From the NCBI RefSeq assembly GCF_039533965.1, contig NZ_BAAAUN010000001.1:2454950-2518949 (forward strand): a stretch of 64,000 nucleotides of DNA, written 5' to 3'. The notes under the pieces were generated by a model. The model saw only the letters and a list, made by a program, of their open reading frames with translations, searched no databases and was not told where the DNA came from. This DNA comes from Microbacterium luteolum. GTDB lineage: Bacteria > Actinomycetota > Actinomycetes > Actinomycetales > Microbacteriaceae. A program made the translations under genes and the position numbers. Shown piece after piece: positions 57,761-64,000 of the stretch; position 1 is the stretch's first letter; each line of letters begins with the position of its first letter.

Positions 57761-58648
57761 ATGCCCAGCCTGATCACGCAGGTGAAGAGCAAGCTCTTCA
57801 TCCACTCGTCGCGCAAGTCGCTGCACGCGCTCGACGGCGCCTACGCGTCGCTGCTGCACGGGCGCAGCCTCGACTTCGAGGACCTGCGCAAGTACGAGTA
57901 CGGTGATCAGGTCCGCGACATCGACTGGCGGGCGACCGCGCGACTGGGTGCTCCGCTGGTGAAGCGCCATCGCGCGATGCGCATGCACACGATCATGTTC
58001 GTGGTCGACACCGGGCGCTCGATGGCCGCGCTCGCTCACGACGAGAAGTCCAAGAAGGATCTGGCGATCCTCGCGACCGGCGTTCTCGGGGTGCTCGCCC
58101 TGCGCCACGGCGACGACTTCACGATGGTCTACGGCGACGCGGAGCGTGTGCGTCGGCGCGCGCCAGGACGCAGCGAGGGCGCGCTCGAGCACGCCCTGCG
58201 CACGATCGACAAGGCCATCGACGAGAGCACCGCATCGAGCGATCGCGACGCCCTGCTGTCCTACGTCACGCGCACCATCTCGCGGCGCATGATCGTCGTC
58301 GTGATCACCGATGAGGCGCCGATCACCGACGAGACGGAGCGGATGCTGCGCCGCCTGCGCGTGCAGCACGACGTACTGTGGCTCACGGTGCGCGACGCCG
58401 ACCCGGTGCTCGACCACACCACGCGCACCATCCGCAGCGACGTCGACAGCCGGTGGGACGTTCCGGACTTCGTGCAGGGCGACCTCGGCATCGTCCGCGA
58501 GCTCACGGCGCAGACCGAGGCGGACGCCGCCCGTCTCGCCGAGACCCTGAAGCGAATGGAGATCAGCCACGCCGCGCTCGACGGGCAGGACGACGCCGTC
58601 TCCCAGCTGCTGCAGCTGCTCAACCGGAGGTCTCATGCCGGGATCTGA
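57761..58648 (+). CDS. DUF58 (BatC-like VWA-fold) protein
   Basis: This 295-residue cytosolic protein has the DUF58 motif KYEYGDQVRDIDWRATAR (44-61) and a VWA-like fold with FVVDTGRSMAAL. It lies 6 bases after moxR. In MoxR operons DUF58 proteins bind the ATPase and VWA partners. Its stop overlaps the next gene by 14 bases. Confidence 0.92.
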   Translation: MPSLITQVKSKLFIHSSRKSLHALDGAYASLLHGRSLDFEDLRKYEYGDQVRDIDWRATARLGAPLVKRHRAMRMHTIMFVVDTGRSMAALAHDEKSKKDLAILATGVLGVLALRHGDDFTMVYGDAERVRRRAPGRSEGALEHALRTIDKAIDESTASSDRDALLSYVTRTISRRMIVVVITDEAPITDETERMLRRLRVQHDVLWLTVRDADPVLDHTTRTIRSDVDSRWDVPDFVQGDLGIVRELTAQTEADAARLAETLKRMEISHAALDGQDDAVSQLLQLLNRRSHAGI

Positions 58649-59126
58649 CGAGCTCTACCCGCCGGCGCAATACGGCTGGGGATGGATGCTGCTCGCCATC
58701 GGCATCCTCGCCCTGCTGGTGCTCGGCGCATGGCTGCTGATCGTGCTCACCCGTCCGCGGCGCGCCCTCTCGACCGCCGGAGAAGCGCAGGGGCCCACGC
58801 TGCTCACGGTCGACGTGCTCTCGCAACTGCGCACCGAGTACCTCGAGCGCATCCGGATGGTCGAGACGGACTACCGGGAGCGGAAGCTCTCGGCGAGGAA
58901 CGCGAACTTCGAGCTGAGCCGGGTCGTGCGCACGTTCGTGAACGAGTACAGCGGCCTGGAGGCGCCGGTGCTCGCGCTCGACGACCTCAAGGCCCGCGGC
59001 GTGCACCCCGCGCTCATCGACGCGATGGGCCGGCACTACTACCCGAGCATCTTCCGCCAGGGACCGGCGATCGACCCGATCGCCGGCGCCGAGGCGGCGC
59101 GGACGGTGGTGCGCACATGGCACTAG
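58635..59126 (+). CDS. Membrane protein of the MoxR/VWA operon (DUF4381-like)
   Basis: This is a 163-residue protein with one N-terminal membrane helix (about 15-37, WMLLAIGILALLVLGAWLLIVLT) and a helical cytosolic part (TEYLERIRMVETDYRERKLSARNANFELSRVVRTFVNEYSG). Position and topology match the small DUF4381-like member of such operons. It overlaps both neighbours. No catalytic motif is seen. Confidence 0.75.
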   Translation: MPGSDELYPPAQYGWGWMLLAIGILALLVLGAWLLIVLTRPRRALSTAGEAQGPTLLTVDVLSQLRTEYLERIRMVETDYRERKLSARNANFELSRVVRTFVNEYSGLEAPVLALDDLKARGVHPALIDAMGRHYYPSIFRQGPAIDPIAGAEAARTVVRTWH

Positions 59127-60103
59127 CCAACTTCTGGATGATCATCGTCGCGCTCGCGGTCGTGCTGATCGCGCTCGGCATCGGCCTCGCGCTGGGCCTC
59201 CGCCGCGCCGGACGCGGCGAGGCCGGCGAGCGGGCGCGGGTCGCCCGCGCAGAGCGTCTGCGCGCGCTGCCGTCGTTCCGCCAGGCGCTGACGCGGCGGG
59301 TGCTCGCGCTGTCCGGCATCCTCGTCCTCGGTACCGTGGCGACCGTGGCGGCCGGTGTGGTGGCCGCCCGGCCGATGTCGTCGCAGACCATCCAGCCGGT
59401 GAACACCAGCCGCGACATCATGCTGTGCCTCGACGTGTCCGGCTCGATGACCGAAGTCGACGTCGAAGTGCTGAGCGTGTTCGAGGAGCTGCTGGAGGAC
59501 TTCGAGGGCGAGCGGATCGGTCTGACGATCTTCAACAGCTCGCCCGTGCAGATCTTCCCGCTGACCGACGACTACGACTTCATCCGCGAGCACCTCGCGA
59601 GCATCAAGGAGAGCTTCGACTACGTCGATCAGATCCCCGAGCACTGGGTCGGCACGCTCAACGGCGAGGGCGCCTCGCTGATCGGCGACGGACTCGCCGC
59701 GTGCACCATGGGCTTCGACCGCCCCGACGACGAGCGGTCGCGCTCGGTGATCTTCGCCACCGACAACGAGATCAACGGCGCCTCGATCGTGACGCTCGAG
59801 GAGGCCGCCGGCTACGCCAAGTCCAAGGGCGTGCGCGTGTTCGCGCTCAATCCGGTGCAGGGCAAGGACGCCGAGGTCAGCGCCGAGCTCGCCGCCGCGG
59901 CCGAGACGACCGGGGGCGCCGCCTACGGCCTGCGCGACACGACGACCGTGTCCGACATCGTGACCGAGGTGCAGGAGCAGGAGGCCACCGAACTCCGCGG
60001 CGAGGCGCAGGTCGTCTGGACCGACACCCCGAACCTCTGGATCGTGGTGCTGTCGGTCGCACTGCTCTCGTTCGCCGTCGTGCTGTGGAGGGTGAGACTG
60101 TGA
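59117..60103 (+). CDS. VWA-domain membrane protein (BatA-like)
   Basis: This is a 328-residue protein with helices at about 8-28, 62-84 and 310-327 around a VWA domain with an intact MIDAS DVSGSM (Asp106, Ser108, Ser110). The VWA part would face the outside or the cytosol depending on topology, which is not settled. It probably works as a client or scaffold with the MoxR ATPase. The stop overlaps the next gene (GTGA). Confidence 0.92.
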   Translation: MALANFWMIIVALAVVLIALGIGLALGLRRAGRGEAGERARVARAERLRALPSFRQALTRRVLALSGILVLGTVATVAAGVVAARPMSSQTIQPVNTSRDIMLCLDVSGSMTEVDVEVLSVFEELLEDFEGERIGLTIFNSSPVQIFPLTDDYDFIREHLASIKESFDYVDQIPEHWVGTLNGEGASLIGDGLAACTMGFDRPDDERSRSVIFATDNEINGASIVTLEEAAGYAKSKGVRVFALNPVQGKDAEVSAELAAAAETTGGAAYGLRDTTTVSDIVTEVQEQEATELRGEAQVVWTDTPNLWIVVLSVALLSFAVVLWRVRL

Positions 60104-61251
60104 TCTTCCAGCCCGTCCTGCATCCGCTGCTGCTCGTCCTGCTGTTCGTGCCCGTGATCGCCCTCGCCGTCTGGCTGACCGTGCGCGGGGGCGGCCCTTC
60201 GACGAGCTCAGGGACCCAGGGAGCGGGCTCCGGCACCGCGGGAGCGAAGTCCGGCACCCGCGCTCTGTGGGCGCTGCGCGTTCTCCTTCTGCTCGCCTGC
60301 TTCGTGATGCTGCTGCGTCCCGGCATCCCCGGCGGAGCGACGCAGACGCTCGCCACCGATACCGACATCGTGCTCGTGGTCGACACCACCGCGAGCATCG
60401 TGGCGGAGGACTGGGGCGACGGGCAGCCCCGCATCGACGGCGTCCGCGAGGACGTGCGGGCCATCGTCGAGGAGTACCCGGGCGCACGGTTCGCCCTCAT
60501 CACGTCCGATGCCGCGGCCGAGCTGCGAATGCCGCTGACCACCGACACCACGGCGCTGATGGGTTCGCTCGAGGTGCTGCGACCCGAGGTGACCAGCCAG
60601 TCGCGCGGCAGCTCGATCGGCATCTCCGCGCCGCTGGTGTCCGAGACGCTCGCCTCGGCCGCCGAGTCCTCCCCTGATCGCTCGCGCATGGTGTTCTACT
60701 TCGGCGACGGCGAGCAGACCGTCGACACGCCGCCCGAGCCGTTCAGCGGCAGCGCGAAGTACACCGACGCCGGCGGCGTTTTCGGCTACGGCACGGCCGA
60801 GGGCGGCCCCATGCGCATCACGGGCGGAGGCGTGGACGACGACGAGGGATACATCGAGTACCAGGGAGAGGATGCGCTCTCGGTCATCGACGAGCAGAAC
60901 CTCGAGGCGCTCGCCGAGCAGCTCGGCGTCGAGTACCAGCACCGAACGGCGGATGCCGCGCCGACCCTGCCGGACGCCCCCTCGACCACGACGAGCTACG
61001 CGGAGTCCGGCGAGGTCGGCAACGTCACCGAGCTGTACTGGATCGCCGCGCTGGTGATCATCGCGCTCCTCGGCGTCGAGCTCACGCGCGCGACGCTGCT
61101 CATCGCGCGACTCCGTCAGCTGCGGTCGCCCCGTACCAATCGGTCCCTGAGCGAGCGCAGCGAGACGAAGGGCGCTCGTTCCGCGGTTCCTGAGCGAGCG
61201 CAGCGACGAGACGAAACGCCCGCATCGACCGGCGAAGGAGGTGCGTCATGA
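60100..61251 (+). CDS. VWA-domain membrane protein (BatB-like), with REP-derived segments
   Basis: This is a 383-residue protein with membrane helices at about 8-28, 55-72 and 310-332. The VWA MIDAS reads Asp95-Thr-Thr97-Ala-Ser99, with Thr in place of the first Ser, so metal binding may be altered. Two REP-like elements are translated: PSTSSGTQG (about 33-41) between the first helices and SLSERSETKG plus VPERAQRRDET (about 349-373) near the C-terminus, after the last helix. They look like tolerated insertions in loops and the tail. The GTG start overlaps the previous stop. Confidence 0.88.
   Translation: MIFQPVLHPLLLVLLFVPVIALAVWLTVRGGGPSTSSGTQGAGSGTAGAKSGTRALWALRVLLLLACFVMLLRPGIPGGATQTLATDTDIVLVVDTTASIVAEDWGDGQPRIDGVREDVRAIVEEYPGARFALITSDAAAELRMPLTTDTTALMGSLEVLRPEVTSQSRGSSIGISAPLVSETLASAAESSPDRSRMVFYFGDGEQTVDTPPEPFSGSAKYTDAGGVFGYGTAEGGPMRITGGGVDDDEGYIEYQGEDALSVIDEQNLEALAEQLGVEYQHRTADAAPTLPDAPSTTTSYAESGEVGNVTELYWIAALVIIALLGVELTRATLLIARLRQLRSPRTNRSLSERSETKGARSAVPERAQRRDETPASTGEGGAS
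60195..60221 (+). repeat. REP-like element inside the second VWA gene
   Basis: CCCTTCGACGAGCTCAGGGA followed by CCCAGGG differs from 56701-56727 at two central bases and is read in the same frame. Confidence 0.75.
61142..61218 (+). repeat. Two REP-like elements at the 3' end of the second VWA gene
   Basis: GGTCCCTGAGCGAGCGCAGC continuing GAGACGAAGGG (61142-61172), and GGTTCCTGAGCGAGCGCAGC continuing GACGAGACGAAACG (61185-61218). The same family recurs at 63121-63239. Both are in frame and lie after the last membrane helix. Confidence 0.75.
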
Positions 61252-61997
61252 CACCTCAGGACGAGGCGGCCGCGGCGCTGCTGCGGTCGAACCGCCGACG
61301 GCGCAGCATCCGCCGCTGGGTCGCGATCGGAACCCTCCCTCTCACGCTCGCCGCGCTGTTCTTCGTCGGCAAGCTGCTGAGCATGTACGCGTTCGCGCAT
61401 CAGGCGGTGACCGCCTACGTGGTCGACGACTACGCCGGCTCCGAGGCCTCGGCCCGCGGGCAGGAGTTCCTGAACTGGTTCGAGCCGTACAAGGCGCCCT
61501 TCAACATCGGCACGGCGCTCGGCGCGGCCGAGAAGCTGCCCGAGGCGCGGGCGAAGCTCGAGGAGGCCCTGGAGCTCGCGCACGGCCTCGAGGTGTGCGG
61601 CGTCCGGATCAACCTCGCCCTCGTCGTGGAGCGCATGGGCGATGCCGCCCGGGCCGGCGGCGACGGCGCGACCGCGGCGCAGCTGTACGGCGAGGCGCTG
61701 ACGATCACGGTCGAGACGCCCGAGGAGTGCAAGAGCGACGAGGCGCAGGAGCAGTCCTCGGATCCGGAGCGCGACATGTCGGACTCGCTCGAGGGCACCG
61801 AGGAGCGGCTCAAGCAGAAGCAGCAGGAACAGGAGCAGGAGCCGCAGCCGCAGGAGCCGCAGCCCGAGGACGAGGAGCCGCAGCCGTCCGAGGACAAGCT
61901 GGAGGACCTGCAGGACAAGCTCGAGCAGGGCACGCAGGAGCGCGACCAGCAGCAGAACGACGACCCCGGCAGCTCGGGAACGGACAAGCCATGGTGA
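61248..61997 (+). CDS. Membrane protein with Gln/Glu/Pro-rich tail (TPR-like BatC position)
   Basis: This is a 249-residue protein with one membrane helix (about 25-45), a helical TPR-like region (AEKLPEARAKLEEALELAHGLEVCGVRINLALVVERMGDAARAGGDGATAAQLYGEAL) and a highly charged tail from about 165 with repeated EPQPQEPQPEDEEPQPSEDK. In Bat operons the TPR protein takes this place. It overlaps both neighbours. Confidence 0.75.
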   Translation: MTPQDEAAAALLRSNRRRRSIRRWVAIGTLPLTLAALFFVGKLLSMYAFAHQAVTAYVVDDYAGSEASARGQEFLNWFEPYKAPFNIGTALGAAEKLPEARAKLEEALELAHGLEVCGVRINLALVVERMGDAARAGGDGATAAQLYGEALTITVETPEECKSDEAQEQSSDPERDMSDSLEGTEERLKQKQQEQEQEPQPQEPQPEDEEPQPSEDKLEDLQDKLEQGTQERDQQQNDDPGSSGTDKPW

Positions 61998-63106
61998 TGG
62001 ATCACGAGAAGCAGCGGGCGCGCTACATCGCCGGCACCGAGGGGGCGCCGCCCGTGCCTCCGCCCGGAGGCTACCGCGGCGCGCGACGCCAGCAGGCACC
62101 GGTGGCCGGGGCTCCGCTGCCGCCGACGCCCGGAGCCACCGCGACGCTCGACGTGGAGAAGAAGCCCGCCAACACGCTCGGATGGATCGCGCTGGCGGCA
62201 TCCGTCCTGTTCGCGCTGATCCTGCTCGGCACGCTGGTCGCGGGCGGCACCGACATCCTCTACGGCGTCACGATGCTGGCCCTGCAGCTCGTGGTCGTCG
62301 CGGTGATCATCGCCGCGCTGTTCTCCGCGCGAGGACGGATGCTGGGCGCGATCGCGCTCATCGTGACGATCCTGTTCAACGTCGCGACGGTCGGCGGCAT
62401 GAGCGCCCTGCAGACCTCCGCCTCCGGCAACTACGAGGGCGTCAAGAGCGACGAGCAGAAGCACGAGGAGGCGTACCCGGCGATCAAGGGCACCGACCCG
62501 CAGCAGACGCTGAGCCAGCAGTCGCTCGAAGAGGTGCGCGCCCAGTCCGACGCACTGTTCGCCGACATCCGCGACAGGCTGACCGCCGAGTTCGGGTTCA
62601 CGTGGGTGCCGGTCGGCGACGAGGACCTGCGCCCCGAGCGCAACGGCTACGGCGGCGAGTCGATGCTCGTCGAGTTCACGTCCACGGGCTGGGCGACGAA
62701 CGAGCCGATCCAGGACTACGCGCAGAAGCTCGACGTGATGGCCGCGATCGACGACGTCGTGCTCGAGCACGGCCTGTGGGACCTCTACTCGTTCAACGAC
62801 CCGACCAACTCGGGCATCGACCCGTCGATGATCGCGAAGCTGTACGGCAGCGATGATCCGCGCACCCAGAACACCTGGGAGTACTACACCGAGAACTACC
62901 CCGATCCGCTGCGGTTCTACGCGAACATCTACGACCTGTCGAAGGACTCCGACGGCGGTTTCCTGGCCGCCCGCCAGGCGCAGAACGCGCGCACCGGGGA
63001 GCCGCTCGAGGGGCTGCAGCTCGTCGTGATCGCCAGCGGCGTGCTCAGCGAGGCCGACCGCGCGGAGTTCGAGAAGAAGCTCGAGGAGTACCCCGGGTTC
63101 GGGTGA
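61991..63106 (+). CDS. Membrane protein of unknown function, last gene of the MoxR operon
   Basis: This is a 371-residue protein. A Pro-rich cytosolic tail (about 1-55) is followed by three membrane helices (about 57-145) and a 220-residue soluble domain (QSDALFADIRDRLTAEFGFTWVPVGDEDLRPERNGYGGESMLVEFTSTGWATNEPI). No known motif was recognised. It is coupled to the preceding gene by a seven-base overlap. Transcription probably ends in the palindromic repeats after it. Confidence 0.7.
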   Translation: MVMDHEKQRARYIAGTEGAPPVPPPGGYRGARRQQAPVAGAPLPPTPGATATLDVEKKPANTLGWIALAASVLFALILLGTLVAGGTDILYGVTMLALQLVVVAVIIAALFSARGRMLGAIALIVTILFNVATVGGMSALQTSASGNYEGVKSDEQKHEEAYPAIKGTDPQQTLSQQSLEEVRAQSDALFADIRDRLTAEFGFTWVPVGDEDLRPERNGYGGESMLVEFTSTGWATNEPIQDYAQKLDVMAAIDDVVLEHGLWDLYSFNDPTNSGIDPSMIAKLYGSDDPRTQNTWEYYTENYPDPLRFYANIYDLSKDSDGGFLAARQAQNARTGEPLEGLQLVVIASGVLSEADRAEFEKKLEEYPGFG

Positions 63107-63120
63107 GTCCCCCGCGTTCG

Positions 63121-63239
63121 GCGTTTCGTCTCGCTGCGCTCGCTCAACGAACAGCCCGGTCGTCGAGCGACGAGACGAAACGCGTCAGCACCCACAGCCC
63201 GGTCGTTGAGCGAGGAGCGCAGCGACGAGACGAAACGCC
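63121..63239. repeat. Cluster of three REP-like inverted elements
   Basis: GCGTTTCGTCTCGCTGCGCT continuing CGCTCAACGA (63121-63150) is inverted relative to CGGTCGTCGAGCGACGAGAC continuing GAAACGCGTC (63157-63186) and CGGTCGTTGAGCGAGGAGCG continuing to 63239. They can form a long hairpin between convergent genes and may act as a terminator. Confidence 0.8.
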
Positions 63240-64000
63240 TCAGTCGGCGAGGCGGAGCAGCATCCGCGCGACGACGAAGCGGGCGTGCCCCCGAGAGGTG
63301 CGCGGGTCGTACCCGAGCGTCTCGGTGAGCACCGAGAGGCGATCCTGCACGCTCGAATGATGCCGTCCTAGGCGCACGGCCGCGGCCCGCACGCTCTGCT
63401 CGTCGACCACGGCATCGAGGAGTTCGAGGCTGCGGGCATCCAGGCCGGCGAGGGTCGCGGCATCCGGATGGAGGGCGCCGGAGTCGGCCTTCTCGGCGAC
63501 CAGCAGCAGTGCGCCCAGGTCGGCGGCGGCGAGCACGGGTTCTGCGGGGGTGGTCAGTCGCACCGCGATGAGCGCGGACGACCACGAGGCGGGAAGCTGC
63601 CCCTCCAGCCCGGGCATGCCGATACCCCGCCGCGCGTCGTCAGCCGGATCCCAGGCCTCTGCCGCTGCCCGCTCCGCCGGGAGGATCGTCGCCCTGGTCA
63701 GCCCGTGCCGGGTGGCGATGACGGCGGACGGATGCTGCGCCTGGGGCGCCGGGTCGGGCGGCGAGGCCACCACGCACAGCGGGCCGGGCGGCAGCCGGAG
63801 ACGCGACAGCGCGGTCATCCGCTCATCGACGCCCGCGTAGGAGCTGATCGCGAGTTCGACCGCGCTCGCCGTGCCCACGGATCGGCGCGCACGGATGATG
63901 CCGAGCGCGAGAGCGAGCCGTTCGAGGATCATCGCGTCGTTGGTGTGCTCCTGGCCCTCGCGTTCGATCCAGACGACGGCATCGGGTCCGCTGTCGCGCC
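63240..64000 (-). CDS. PucR/CdaR-type regulator, N-terminus outside window
   Basis: The frame is open to the right edge (253 codons visible), so the gene is truncated by the window; the Met codon at 63932 is internal. The C-terminal part holds the PucR helix-turn-helix (LELLDAVVDEQSVRAAAVRLGRHHSSVQDRLSVLTETLGYDP, the last 60 residues), with GGDEF-like/activator regions before it. Such proteins often control purine or sugar-acid genes. The target is not visible here. Confidence 0.85.
   Translation of the reverse strand, partial: RDSGPDAVVWIEREGQEHTNDAMILERLALALGIIRARRSVGTASAVELAISSYAGVDERMTALSRLRLPPGPLCVVASPPDPAPQAQHPSAVIATRHGLTRATILPAERAAAEAWDPADDARRGIGMPGLEGQLPASWSSALIAVRLTTPAEPVLAAADLGALLLVAEKADSGALHPDAATLAGLDARSLELLDAVVDEQSVRAAAVRLGRHHSSVQDRLSVLTETLGYDPRTSRGHARFVVARMLLRLAD

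Noticed and set aside
63857-63932. Met at 63932 as the start of the PucR-type gene
   Set aside because: The frame continues with protein-like sequence to the window edge, and a 230-residue protein would lack most of the usual N-terminal region.

Overview
The window is GC-rich, densely packed chromosomal DNA of an actinomycete. Codon use, many ATGA or GTGA start/stop overlaps, frequent GTG starts and the very common octamer CGGATGCC/GGCATCCG point to Microbacteriaceae, most likely Microbacterium. That placement is an inference; there is no rRNA or marker gene here that proves it. No tRNA, rRNA, CRISPR array, insertion sequence or prophage was found.

Layout, 0-12.7 kb: the end of an ABC exporter permease with a MarR/GbsR-type regulator; a nitrilase-family amidase, APC permease and GntR regulator behind a palindromic operator; a YtrA-type GntR/ABC exporter operon; a FUSC-like membrane protein; a divergent quinone reductase / MarR pair with a small molybdopterin-fold protein; and a divergent ArsR / MFS pair. 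From 12.8 to 18.2 kb lies a four-gene cassette: ECF-like sigma factor, small beta-sandwich protein, cytoplasmic subtilase with a tandem NPFTRT linker, and a TPR-CHAT (caspase-fold) protein. It is the best candidate for an under-described system. From 18.2 to 21.6 kb are an ArsR/PRISE-reductase pair, a hairpin-rich gap with a TetR remnant, a ribbon-helix-helix antitoxin with a frameshifted toxin, and a secreted CAP protein.

From 21.6 to 35.4 kb is a carbohydrate region that fits amino-sugar (GalNAc or galactosamine) use. It has a DeoR repressor, tagatose-bisphosphate-type aldolase, PfkB kinase, ROK kinase and AgaS-like SIS enzyme on the minus strand. Divergent from these are a CUT1 ABC sugar importer, two ROK repressors and a large surface glycosidase of the GH123/DUF4091 type with a LATTG sorting signal. 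A regulated promoter followed by a terminator but no gene lies upstream of the second ROK gene. From 35.5 to 40.4 kb are chorismate mutase, an AI-2E-type transporter and an OpuC/ProU-type osmoprotectant ABC importer.

From 40.4 to 52.1 kb are a DUF427 protein, a flavoprotein disulfide reductase, and BioY facing an acyl-CoA ligase / ketosynthase pair across two TGAAC-N3-GTTCA palindromes, which suggests biotin-linked control. Then follow a quinone reductase/MFS pair behind a MerR/SoxR-type promoter, a lactonase-family propeller, purA and an EamA transporter. From 52.1 to 64 kb are an MscS channel with a cyclic-nucleotide-binding domain beside a sensor with a degenerate class III cyclase domain, a Pr6Pr membrane protein, a seven-gene MoxR/DUF58/VWA (Bat-like) operon carrying REP-like elements inside its coding sequences, and the end of a PucR-type regulator.
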